This document shows, one piece after another, positions 56,417-64,000 of a stretch of DNA of 64,000 nt; positions within the stretch are counted from its first letter, which is position 1, and each line of letters begins with the position of its first letter. The notes beneath the pieces were generated by a model. The model did no database searches. It saw nothing but the letters and a program-made list of their open reading frames with translations, and was not told the DNA's origin. The DNA comes from Paenibacillus taichungensis (GTDB taxonomy: Bacteria; Bacillota; Bacilli; Paenibacillales; Paenibacillaceae): assembly GCF_003287275.1 (NCBI RefSeq), contig NZ_QEVW01000009.1, positions 124,001 through 188,000 of the forward strand. The letters run 5' to 3'. The position numbers and the translations under genes are program-made.

Positions 56417-59325
56417 TGGGGCTGCCATTGCTTCGACTGTTGTTCCGCAAAATGTGGAACACTCGCTGGATGACGTTCAGCACACTGATCGGACTGATTG
56501 TGGCGGTCGCGTTCACCGTTAGTATTCCGATGTATGCCGATGGTGCGCTGAAGCGGGTCGTGGCCCAGACGCTGCAGGATAATAGTGAGGGACTGCCAGC
56601 TGGCTCGTTGCTCATGAGTTACCAGGCACCTGGTGGTGTGAAGACAGACACACGTGGTCTGGAAGAGGTGGATCGATATATTCGCGAGGATGTGCCCCGT
56701 GACATCGATTTTCCTTTTCATACGTATGTGAACTCCCGTTCCATCCGTAGCACAGAGGTGAACCCGGAAGACCCGACCAAAGTGGATGCCAGCCGGGTCC
56801 GCAGCATGAGTCTGGGTACGATGACAGGCCTCGATGCACAGGTTAATTATTCGGCGGGAGTGAAGCCGGGCAACCAGGTCAAGGACGATACGATTGAAGC
56901 GGTCATGCTCGAAGAGGGCATGTATCGTAACGATTTGCATATCGGAGATGTTCTGGAGTATCCGATTTACAGCGGTCTTGATATTACGTTGCGTGTGAAG
57001 ATTACAGGTTCTTTCAAAGCTGATGATCCTAGCAGTCCGTATTGGGTACAGGGATTTGACGGCATGATGAACGGACTATATGTGGATGAGTCGGTATTTA
57101 ATAATGTTTTGCTGAAGGAAAAAGGAATTCCGCTTCAGAATTCACGTTGGTATTATGCATTTGATCTGAAAGAGATTCAAACGAGCCAGCTCTCGGGATT
57201 GACCTCTGTGCTGGAAAGGCTGGATATCGAACTGTATCAGCGGTTGAAGGATACGAAAGTGGACATCACCTTCGGGGATCTGCTGAAACAATTCCGCAGT
57301 CAGAGTCTGCAATTGCAGACCATGCTGTTCACACTGGCAGCACCGATGATTGCGATGGTCTTTTATTTTATTGCCATGAATGCCAGACAGTCGTTACAGA
57401 AGCAGGAAAGTGACATCGCGGTTCTGCGCAGTCGCGGAGCTTCTGCCCGGCAGATATTCTCTCTTTATCTGCTTGAAGGTATATTCCTGGGAGCGATTGC
57501 TCTTGTCATCGGACCGTTTCTTGGATGGTTTATGGCGAAAAGCATCGGTTCAGCGAGCGGATTCCTGTCGTTCGTGGATCGCAAATCCATTCCAATCGGA
57601 ATATCAAAAGAAGCCATTCTGCTTGGCCTTATCGCCGTGTTGGTGGCAATCATAGCCTCGCTCATTCCGGCAATAACCTATGCGCGGGCCACGATTGTAT
57701 CAGCCAAGCGGAGACAGGCTCGAACGGATCGTGCGCCGGTATGGCAGCGCTGGTTCCTGGATATTGCTTTGCTGGGGCTCGCCGGGTATGGATATTACTT
57801 GTTCTATGAACGGCAAATGTTGACGTTCCAGACCGGAATGACGACAGATCAGCTTCAGGTACAGCCGTTTCTGTTTTTTGTACCGGCACTCGCTATCTTT
57901 GCACTGGGATTGTTCTTCTTACGGTTGTTCCCGTGGATTTTGAAGCTGATTCAGCTGATTGGGCGTAAGTTTCTCCCGGTTCCACTGTATCTGACACTGA
58001 CGCAGCTCTCACGTTCATCGTCTTCTTACTATCCTTTGATGATCCTGCTTGTATTGACACTCGGACTCGGAGTGTATAACTCGGCAGCGGCTCGAACCAT
58101 TGACCTGAACTCGACCGAGCGTACGTTATACCGCTATGGTTCGGATGTTATTATGCAAACGGTATGGGAAGGCACACCTGAGGTTAAGCCAAATGGTTCC
58201 GGACAAAACGGAGGTTCAGGCGGTGGACAGCAGGGTGGAGGAAACGGTAGCGGTGGATCAGGAGGCGGCGGTAACGGCGGCGGAGGTGGCTCAGGTGGGG
58301 GCGGTGGTACGTCACAACCTACGAAGATGATCTATTCCGAGCCACCTTTTGAAGTGTTCCGCAGCCTGAATGGTGTTGAACATGCGGCGAGAGTGCTGCA
58401 AACGAAAGGCAACATTATTGTCTCTGGCAAATCGGGTGGACAGGGAATGCTGGTGGGGATCGACAATGTGGATTTCGCCCAAGTGGCGTGGTTCCGCAAC
58501 GATCTGTTCCCGGCCCATCCTTATAAGTACCTTGACTTGCTTGGAAAATATGAAGGGGCCGTATTGATCTCTTCCAAATTTGCAGACAAATTCAAGCTCA
58601 AAACCGGAGACCTCGTCTCCATTGGTGTGCAGGGTCAGGCAATTGAATTTGTGGTCTTTGGCATTATACCGTACTGGCCTGCCCAATACCCGGATCAAAT
58701 GCCGTTTTTCATCGCCAATCTGGATTACATCTATGATCAGGTTCCTCTGATTCCATATGAGGTCTGGCTGAAAATGGAGCCGGATGCCAAAGTTGCTCCT
58801 TTGATGGAGAAACTTGCGGCAGAAGGCATTGAATTATCGTCTGTACGCGATGTGCGTACAGAGCTGGTATCCCAGGGTAAACATCCGTCAAGAGGCGGGG
58901 TGTTCGGCATACTGAGTCTCGGATTCCTTGTGTCGGTCATTATTTCTCTGATCGGATACATTCTGTACTGGTTCTTCAATCTATCCGGGCGTGTAGTACA
59001 GTTTGGTGTCCTGAGGGCGATGGGGTTATCACGGGCACAACTGAGCGGTATGTTGCTGTTAGAGCAGGTGTTCACGGCGGGTCTGTCCATCATTCTTGGT
59101 ATTGGCATTGGTCAGGTATCCAGTCGTCTGTTCTTGCCCTTCCTGCAAACGACAGATAATGTGTCCGCTCAGGTACCTCCGTTCCGAATTGTTTTTGAAG
59201 AAAAAGATATGCTGCAACTGTACGGCGTGACCGTGGTCATGCTGATCATTGGCGCAACGATGCTGCTGTGGCAGATTCGCAGGCTGCGTGTTCACCAGGC
59301 AGTCAAAATGGGAGAGGAGAGGTAA
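56416..59325 (+). CDS. Large FtsX-type ABC permease with Gly-rich insert
   Basis: A 969-aa membrane protein. One helix at about 22-42, an extracytoplasmic domain to about 290, a first FtsX-type block of about three helices (295-440, with SDIAVLRSRGASARQIFSLY), two further helices at about 455-510, a second extracytoplasmic domain, and a final FtsX block (830-960, FGVLRAMGLSRAQLSGMLLLEQ). Residues about 594-632 are almost only Gly, Ser, Asn and Gln. Start overlaps the adaptor stop by one base (TAATG). The doubled FtsX layout is typical of lipid or peptide exporters of Gram-positives. Confidence 0.88.
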   Translation: MGLPLLRLLFRKMWNTRWMTFSTLIGLIVAVAFTVSIPMYADGALKRVVAQTLQDNSEGLPAGSLLMSYQAPGGVKTDTRGLEEVDRYIREDVPRDIDFPFHTYVNSRSIRSTEVNPEDPTKVDASRVRSMSLGTMTGLDAQVNYSAGVKPGNQVKDDTIEAVMLEEGMYRNDLHIGDVLEYPIYSGLDITLRVKITGSFKADDPSSPYWVQGFDGMMNGLYVDESVFNNVLLKEKGIPLQNSRWYYAFDLKEIQTSQLSGLTSVLERLDIELYQRLKDTKVDITFGDLLKQFRSQSLQLQTMLFTLAAPMIAMVFYFIAMNARQSLQKQESDIAVLRSRGASARQIFSLYLLEGIFLGAIALVIGPFLGWFMAKSIGSASGFLSFVDRKSIPIGISKEAILLGLIAVLVAIIASLIPAITYARATIVSAKRRQARTDRAPVWQRWFLDIALLGLAGYGYYLFYERQMLTFQTGMTTDQLQVQPFLFFVPALAIFALGLFFLRLFPWILKLIQLIGRKFLPVPLYLTLTQLSRSSSSYYPLMILLVLTLGLGVYNSAAARTIDLNSTERTLYRYGSDVIMQTVWEGTPEVKPNGSGQNGGSGGGQQGGGNGSGGSGGGGNGGGGGSGGGGGTSQPTKMIYSEPPFEVFRSLNGVEHAARVLQTKGNIIVSGKSGGQGMLVGIDNVDFAQVAWFRNDLFPAHPYKYLDLLGKYEGAVLISSKFADKFKLKTGDLVSIGVQGQAIEFVVFGIIPYWPAQYPDQMPFFIANLDYIYDQVPLIPYEVWLKMEPDAKVAPLMEKLAAEGIELSSVRDVRTELVSQGKHPSRGGVFGILSLGFLVSVIISLIGYILYWFFNLSGRVVQFGVLRAMGLSRAQLSGMLLLEQVFTAGLSIILGIGIGQVSSRLFLPFLQTTDNVSAQVPPFRIVFEEKDMLQLYGVTVVMLIIGATMLLWQIRRLRVHQAVKMGEER

Positions 59326-59327
59326 AC

Positions 59328-60191
59328 GTGATCCAATGCGAAGGACTTGTCAAAATTTTTAAATCCAGCGATGTGGAAGTCGTTGCCCTTCAAGGTCTCA
59401 ATCTGACTGTCAATCAAGGTGAAATGATGGCCATTATCGGTAACAGTGGCAGTGGCAAATCCACATTGCTCAACATTCTGGGTGGACTTGATCGTCCAAC
59501 AGCTGGTACAGCCGTTGTCGGGGATTGGGATTTGCTGAAAATGACAGACGCCCAATTGGTAGAGTACAAACGTCATACCGTAGGGTTCATTTGGCAAAAT
59601 AACGGCCGTAATCTGCTGCCATACCTCACAGCACTGGAGAACGTGGAAACGCCCATGATTTTGGGAGGCAAGCGCGATCGTGCCTATGCCATGCAGCTGC
59701 TGGAGTGGGTTGGACTGAAGGATCGGATGCACAACAAGCTGCATCAATTGTCCGGTGGTGAGCAGCAGCGGGTGGCGATTGCCATCTCGCTATCAAATCG
59801 CCCCAAGCTGCTGCTTGCCGATGAGCCAACAGGTTCGGTGGATTCAGAGACTTGTGATACCATCATGGGCATTTTCCGCAAAATGAACAAGGAACTCGGG
59901 GTCACGATTGTGATTGTTACTCATGATCTAACCCTCGCTGGCAAGGTGGACCGGATCGTGGCGATTCGGGACGGCTTGACCAGCACCGAGTTTGTGAAAC
60001 GCAATCCGAATCTGGATGACGAACACGGCTTATCGGAGGCAGGAGCCCCGGATATTCATGAAGCTTTTGTCATTATTGACCGTGCGGGACGACTTCAAGT
60101 GCCCAAGGAGTATCTGGAGGCGCTGTCCATTGATAATCGTGCCACATTGGAATTTGACGGTGAACGTATTGTCATTACACCGCCAAGATAA
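59328..60191 (+). CDS. ABC transporter ATPase, MacB-type, second copy
   Basis: A 287-aa ATPase. Walker A GNSGSGKST near residue 38, Q-loop IWQNNGRNLLPYLTALENV, signature LSGGEQQRVAIAIS, Walker B LLLADEPT, and H-loop VTHD. A C-terminal extension of about 60 residues follows the ATPase core and includes IIDRAGRLQVPKEYLEAL, an AbrB-like looking stretch. The GTG at 59328 has GAGAGG upstream, two bases after the permease stop; the open frame from 59268 overlaps the permease and lacks similarity. Two different ATPases with one permease suggest a heterodimeric motor. Confidence 0.9.
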   Translation: MIQCEGLVKIFKSSDVEVVALQGLNLTVNQGEMMAIIGNSGSGKSTLLNILGGLDRPTAGTAVVGDWDLLKMTDAQLVEYKRHTVGFIWQNNGRNLLPYLTALENVETPMILGGKRDRAYAMQLLEWVGLKDRMHNKLHQLSGGEQQRVAIAISLSNRPKLLLADEPTGSVDSETCDTIMGIFRKMNKELGVTIVIVTHDLTLAGKVDRIVAIRDGLTSTEFVKRNPNLDDEHGLSEAGAPDIHEAFVIIDRAGRLQVPKEYLEALSIDNRATLEFDGERIVITPPR

Positions 60192-60212
60192 TTTTAGAGG
60201 GGGAATTGGGAG

Positions 60213-61667
60213 ATGAAGAACAGGTTTTGGGGAAAACGGGTGCTGGCCGTGCTGGCTACAGCCAGTCTGGCATTGCCGCTGCTTGCGGGTTGTACAGCGA
60301 GTGAGTCCAAGGATAACGAGCAGCGTGTACTGCGTGTAGCGACTTTATGGGGGGGCCAGGATGACAGTTATTTCCGTCAGCAGTTTACTGATGCTTTTGA
60401 ATTGACACATCCAAATATAACGATTGAAGTTGTACCAGCGGTAGATCAGGGCAGCATGTACGGGTATGGTAACCAGGAAGAACAGCAGGACATTCCGGAT
60501 ACGATGGAAAGCTTGAAGAAGATTATGACAGGGGATAACCCGGTAGACGTCATCGTGGCGGATACGGCGACAGTCAAGTCGTTAATTCAGGAAAACATGG
60601 TGAAACAACTGGACCCACTGATGCAGGAAGATAAGTTTGATACTTCGGATATTGTGCCAAGTGTTCTCGAAGGAATCAAGGATTTGGGAGATCAGAGCAT
60701 CTATGCTTTGACGCCAACGTTCTCCTCTTCCGCTTTGTTCTATAACAAGGGTATGTTTGAGAAAGCAGGCGTAGAGCCTCCAACGGACAATATGACTTGG
60801 GATGATATTTTCAACTTAGGTACTCGCCTCACTAAAGGTGAAGGAAAAGACCATGTATTTGGTTTCTCTTTCAGTACCTATCAAGGCGGTTCTCCATACT
60901 ATACGATGTCGCAGTATTATAACTCTCTGCAGTTGAAAATTTTTGATGACAAAGCAGAAAAAATGACCGTTGATTCTCCTCAGTGGGAGAAAGTATGGAG
61001 TACGATAAGCAAGCTGGCTTTAGATAAAGTCATCCCTAAAGGAGACGAACCGCAGGATAATCAAGATGAGGGTGGACGTTATAATCCACTTCAGGGTGAT
61101 CTGTTCCTGAGTGGCAAAACAGCCATGGTGATTGGAGATTACAGTTACATTAATCAATTGATTGATGCCAATAAAAATGCGGATAAAATGAAAGATTTTA
61201 CGAAGGTAGACTGGGATGTTGTCACGCCTCCAGTTCATCCGGAGGCTCCTGAAATTGGAGGTAATATTTATCTGAGCAACCTCATGGCCATTAATAGTTC
61301 TGCTCAGAACCCTGATGATGCATGGGAATTGATCAAGTATATGAACAGTGAAGACTGGGCGAAAATCAAAGCTCGCAGCAGTTATGAGATGGTTTCACGG
61401 AAAAGCTTCATTAAACCGAAGGATGGTTTGGATTACAACATCCAGGCATTCTATACATTGAAACCTGTACCTCCGACCAATACGAACTTGGATAAAATGT
61501 ATCAGAAAATGCCGAACCTGTGGCAAGTAAATGACAAGGGTATGGAATACTTCAATCAAGTTCTTGAGAACAAAAAAACACCTAAAGAAGCACTTGGTGA
61601 ATGGGCAGCCAAAGGGAACGAGATGTTGGAGAAGTTGAAAAAGAACCCTAAAGCCACGTTTCAATAA
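60213..61667 (+). CDS. Extracellular solute-binding lipoprotein, family 1
   Basis: A 484-aa lipoprotein with signal ATASLALPLLAGC and lipidation Cys at about residue 27. The type 2 periplasmic-binding fold typical of carbohydrate ABC importers is visible: RVATLWGGQDDSYF, ALTPTFSSSALFYNKGMFEK, NLMAINSSAQNPDDAWELI. No importer permease lies nearby. It follows the exporter ATPase by 21 bases with AGAGGGGGAA upstream, so it belongs to the same operon, which ends at the terminator at 61702. Ligand unknown. Confidence 0.88.
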   Translation: MKNRFWGKRVLAVLATASLALPLLAGCTASESKDNEQRVLRVATLWGGQDDSYFRQQFTDAFELTHPNITIEVVPAVDQGSMYGYGNQEEQQDIPDTMESLKKIMTGDNPVDVIVADTATVKSLIQENMVKQLDPLMQEDKFDTSDIVPSVLEGIKDLGDQSIYALTPTFSSSALFYNKGMFEKAGVEPPTDNMTWDDIFNLGTRLTKGEGKDHVFGFSFSTYQGGSPYYTMSQYYNSLQLKIFDDKAEKMTVDSPQWEKVWSTISKLALDKVIPKGDEPQDNQDEGGRYNPLQGDLFLSGKTAMVIGDYSYINQLIDANKNADKMKDFTKVDWDVVTPPVHPEAPEIGGNIYLSNLMAINSSAQNPDDAWELIKYMNSEDWAKIKARSSYEMVSRKSFIKPKDGLDYNIQAFYTLKPVPPTNTNLDKMYQKMPNLWQVNDKGMEYFNQVLENKKTPKEALGEWAAKGNEMLEKLKKNPKATFQ

Positions 61668-61701
61668 AAGTTAGATGATTTTGTAGAAAAAACATAGATG
61701 C

Positions 61702-61738
61702 AGTCGCTGGAGATTTATATCTTCGGCGGCTATTTTTA
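61702..61738 (+). terminator. Rho-independent terminator after the solute-binding protein gene
   Basis: Arms 61702-61714 and 61719-61731 form 13 pairs, several of them G-T, then ATTTTTA. Confidence 0.75.
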
Positions 61739-61799
61739 TGAAATTGGGGTATTCTACAAAAGCAGGGATAAATGATGACTCCAAGGAAGGACGAGTGGA

Positions 61800-61964
61800 A
61801 TGCACTGGGTATATTTCAGCAAATTGTATGCAACCAAATTTCAGGCAGGGTGTCTTGCAAAACGGATGGAGCAGGATGGATGGATTTACGGTCATAACGA
61901 GCCAGCAGAAGTGGAAGTATATCGTTCAAAAAAGGGCCGATATGGCGTACGCTTTATTCCCTAA
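61800..61964 (+). CDS. Small 54-aa protein of unknown function
   Basis: ATG at 61800 to TAA at 61962-61964. The protein begins MHWVYFSKLYATKFQAGCLA, continues with KRMEQDGW, and ends EVYRSKKGRYGVRFIP. Composition and pattern look like a real small folded protein: a beta strand, an amphipathic helix and a final strand. AAGGAAGGACGAG lies just upstream. It is below the usual length cutoffs, and a longer open frame at 61738-61977 in another frame is its shadow. It resembles short hypothetical proteins of Paenibacillus from memory only. It sits alone before two tRNA genes. Confidence 0.72.
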   Translation: MHWVYFSKLYATKFQAGCLAKRMEQDGWIYGHNEPAEVEVYRSKKGRYGVRFIP

Positions 61965-61973
61965 CATTACCCC

Positions 61974-62003
61974 TTGACTTATGTGATATGGATGGTGTAT
62001 ATT
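61974..62003 (+). promoter_or_regulatory. Sigma A promoter of the tRNA pair
   Basis: TTGACT (61974-61979), an 18-base spacer, TATATT (61998-62003), placed 33 bases before the first tRNA. Confidence 0.75.
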
Positions 62004-62035
62004 AATTAAGTCGCTGTTTTAATATTTTTTACTGA

Positions 62036-62109
<74 letters not shown>

Positions 62110-62165
62110 TTTAGTTTTACTGGATGATTTACAGCCATCATCTGAACGTTATACATTTTTGTTCA

Positions 62166-62239
62166 GGGCCCTTAGCTCAGTTGGTTAGAGCGGTCGGCTC
62201 ATAACCGATTGGTCACAGGTTCGAGTCCTGTAGGGCCCA
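62166..62239 (+). tRNA. tRNA with CAT anticodon, probably tRNA-Ile2 (lysidine-modified)
   Basis: 74 bases without encoded CCA; acceptor GGGCCCT/AGGGCCC, D loop AGCTCAGTTGGTTAGAGC, anticodon stem CGG/CCG around CTCATAA, discriminator A. The loop CTCATAA and the body resemble the Bacillus Ile2 tRNA, whose C34 is changed to lysidine by TilS so that it reads AUA. An elongator Met tRNA is the alternative; the Bacillus elongator loop reads TTCATAC. Confidence 0.9.
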
Positions 62240-62246
62240 TTCTCTC

Positions 62247-62276
62247 AAACCCCTTGCGAAGCAAGGGGTTTTTTCT
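62247..62276 (+). terminator. Terminator of the tRNA transcript
   Basis: A 10-bp stem AACCCCTTGC/GCAAGGGGTT with a GAA loop and TTTT. Confidence 0.88.
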
Positions 62277-62316
62277 ATTATTACAAACTCGAAACTGAAT
62301 ACTACCTGAGTCTGGA

Positions 62317-62361
62317 ACAAGCCTGCAAAAGCTCGATGGTGATGAGCTTTTGCAGGCTTGT
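62317..62361 (+). repeat. Perfect 18-bp inverted repeat without T run
   Basis: Arms 62317-62334 and 62344-62361 are exact inverse complements around a 9-base loop GATGGTGAT. CTGGTTTAT follows, so it lacks the T tract of a normal terminator. It may be a barrier, a bidirectional terminator or a repeat. The rest of the 62240-62480 gap shows nothing else. Confidence 0.85.
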
Positions 62362-62481
62362 CTGGTTTATCAAGGTTTTGTTGTTGTATTCCCTTTTAAA
62401 AAAGAACCGGTACTACTTTTAAGGATACTAGCGTACAAATATTGTAGTTAATCTGCGGTTTAAAGAGGAGGGATGGTTCAA

Positions 62482-62850
62482 TTGCCAAACTCTACAGGGT
62501 TGATTTACAATTCGCCAACAGGTACAAGTATGGCTACTCAGATTCTTGTAACTTGTTTAAATGATTCACTTAATATTCCTGTGAATATCGAGATTGAGGT
62601 GTTTAAGTGGGACACTACTCAGAATGCCAGAATTCCAATCGGGCACGATTTATTTCAATTAGGACCCCAAGCTTCTCAGACCTTGATTTATGCTCTGAAC
62701 GGTGCAGCCTTTTATGAAGTCCAATCGGACTTTTTTAGTGCTACGAGTACGATCATTCATGTATATGGTATTGATTCTACGGGTGAGATTATTCAACGCG
62801 TTTTACAGTCTGAAATGATATGGGTTGACCGGTTTACGAATATTCCTTAA
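62482..62850 (+). CDS. Small protein of unknown function, 122 aa
   Basis: The frame is open from an ATG at 62473, but the ribosome site AGAGGAGGG (62464-62472) touches that ATG; the TTG at 62482 is nine bases further and is preferred. The next gene also starts TTG-CC. The protein, PNSTGLIYNSPTGTSMATQI onwards, looks all-beta with no signal peptide and no membrane helix. It is 23 bases before the Asp-box protein gene, so the two are probably co-transcribed and co-functional. No family recognised. Confidence 0.7.
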   Translation: MPNSTGLIYNSPTGTSMATQILVTCLNDSLNIPVNIEIEVFKWDTTQNARIPIGHDLFQLGPQASQTLIYALNGAAFYEVQSDFFSATSTIIHVYGIDSTGEIIQRVLQSEMIWVDRFTNIP

Positions 62851-62873
62851 TTTGCGATTTGGAGGTGAGTGGT

Positions 62874-64000
62874 TTGCCAGTTGTAAATATTACAGGAGCA
62901 CTTGGTGGAAATCAGTTCGAACCTTCTATAGCTACAAACGAATTGCTTCCCAATATTATGTGTGCGGTTGCTGTAGATACAAGTACAGGCCCTACGCTCA
63001 TTGGGTTTTACCGTTCAATTGATACTGGGCAGACATGGACAACGACACTTTTGCAGCAACCTGCCGGATATGCTGGCGCCGAAGCGCCAACGATTGATTA
63101 CACATTTCCGAGTACGTTCATAGTGACAGTCCATATATTTAACGGTGATAATGACGGTACAATTATTAGTTACACGTCCCTGGATGATGGGGTGACTTGG
63201 ACTCCTCCCGTATTTGTGAACAGGGGATATGGCCTTATCGTTCATAATGATGAACCGTATATTGCAGTGGATCGAACACCTGGAAGTCCTTATCGTGGTA
63301 ACGCGTATGTGGGGTATACACCTCTTGCTACATTGGCATCGTCTATTTTTTTGCAGAGATCATTAGATCAGGGGACAACATGGCAGATTCCAAGCCGAAT
63401 TTCAAGCCCAAGAGGTTTTCATGATAGAAGTGCTATAGCTATAGGTTTTACTGGTGAGGTATATGCAGGATATATTACTACGGGGCCGGATAGTCCGTAC
63501 GCTTTACTTCGCATCTCGTACGATGGAGGGGCTACATTTCAGCCACCTATTCAACAACAATCGACGTTGATCGCTTCTGTTGTGCCTGCACCATCTCCCT
63601 TACCTGTCACAAACTATGCTTTTCGAGTGCAGACGAACCTGGGCTTGGGTGCTGACATATCCAATGGAACCTTTAGTGGTACAGTCTATGCAACCTGGAA
63701 TGATGCGCGGAATGGATACACAGACATTTTCCTATGCAGTTCACCGGATGGGCTTCTATGGTCAGATCCCGTTAGCATTACCGGAGCACCTGCCGGGTCA
63801 CAAAATTTCTTCCCTTCCATCACCGTATCGCCATTCACAGGAACTGTAAGGGTTATTTATTATTCCAATCAAATTGATGGGTTTCTTTTAGATGTGTTTG
63901 TTGCTGAATCGTTTGACGGAGGAGCTACCTTTGCGAATCGCAGACTCACGACAACTTCGTTTAATCCCAATGGCAATTCCTCTACACCTACAGTATTAAT
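62874..64000 (+). CDS. Asp-box (BNR) repeat beta-propeller protein, cut by window end
   Basis: An open frame of 375 codons continuing past the window. It starts at TTG 62874 with GGAGGTGA five bases upstream. Six Asp-box motifs are visible (SIDTGQTW, SLDDGVTW, SLDQGTTW, SYDGGATF, SPDGLLW, SFDGGATF), which point to a six-bladed propeller as in sialidases and related proteins. There is no signal peptide (MPVVNITGALGGNQFE), and the catalytic Arg triad of sialidases is not evident. So a binding, spore-surface or cytoplasmic role is as likely as a glycosidase. Confidence 0.82.
   Translation, partial: MPVVNITGALGGNQFEPSIATNELLPNIMCAVAVDTSTGPTLIGFYRSIDTGQTWTTTLLQQPAGYAGAEAPTIDYTFPSTFIVTVHIFNGDNDGTIISYTSLDDGVTWTPPVFVNRGYGLIVHNDEPYIAVDRTPGSPYRGNAYVGYTPLATLASSIFLQRSLDQGTTWQIPSRISSPRGFHDRSAIAIGFTGEVYAGYITTGPDSPYALLRISYDGGATFQPPIQQQSTLIASVVPAPSPLPVTNYAFRVQTNLGLGADISNGTFSGTVYATWNDARNGYTDIFLCSSPDGLLWSDPVSITGAPAGSQNFFPSITVSPFTGTVRVIYYSNQIDGFLLDVFVAESFDGGATFANRRLTTTSFNPNGNSSTPTVL

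Noticed and set aside
61738..61977. 79-aa plus-strand frame
   Set aside because: It overlaps the 54-aa frame at 61800 in another phase, starts inside the terminator region and has no ribosome site.

Overview
The window reads as chromosomal DNA of an endospore-forming, low-to-moderate GC Gram-positive rod, most likely Paenibacillus or a close relative. Reasons: a division/cell-wall (dcw) cluster with spoVD and spoVE embedded, followed by spoIIGA-sigE-sigG; a bacillithiol gene end (bshC) before mraZ; a meso-DAP type MurE (DNPR motif); LL-diaminopimelate aminotransferase; a T-box in front of ileS; a PyrR-controlled pyr operon; and frequent TTG/GTG starts with strong AGGAGG sites. Species assignment is inference; no database was consulted.

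Layout. 1-1.7 kb: bshC end and ahcY with a terminator. 1.7-21.9 kb: dcw cluster mraZ-rsmH-ftsL-pbpB-spoVD-murE-murF-mraY-murD-spoVE-murG-murB-murA-divIB-ftsA-ftsZ, led by four 10-bp-spaced MraZ-type boxes and closed by a terminator. Compared with Bacillus subtilis, murF and murA are inside the cluster and the genes between divIB and ftsA are missing. 22-24.7 kb: spoIIGA-sigE-sigG. 24.9-29.2 kb: ylmC-like gene, pgeF, yggS, sepF, yggT, ylmH, divIVA. 29.2-33.4 kb: T-box, an unusual GC-rich repeat array, then an IleS2-like ileS. 33.5-37.7 kb: DUF5665-like gene, yteA (minus strand), lspA, rluD, dapL. 37.7-41.4 kb: a self-contained five-gene set predicted to build, flip and use a polyprenyl-phosphate pentose. 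41.5-44.2 kb: YhgE/Pip protein on the minus strand. 44.6-54.2 kb: pyrR-pyrB-pyrC-carA-carB-pyrF-pyrE with a PyrR attenuator and a 216-bp foldback element inside. 54.4-61.7 kb: a MacAB-like ABC export system with two ATPases and an import-type solute-binding lipoprotein. 61.8-62.3 kb: a 54-aa gene and two CAT-anticodon tRNAs. 62.4-64 kb: a small protein and an Asp-box repeat protein cut by the window end.

How the genes work together. The first 30 kb links precursor synthesis (MurA-B-D-E-F, MraY, MurG), divisome assembly (FtsL, DivIB, FtsA, FtsZ, SepF, DivIVA, PBP) and the sporulation switch (SpoVD, SpoVE, SpoIIGA, sigma E, sigma G). dapL supplies the DAP pathway that feeds MurE. The parts most worth a second look are the polyprenyl-pentose cluster, the repeat array between T-box and ileS, the foldback element in the pyr operon, and the mixed exporter/solute-binding operon.
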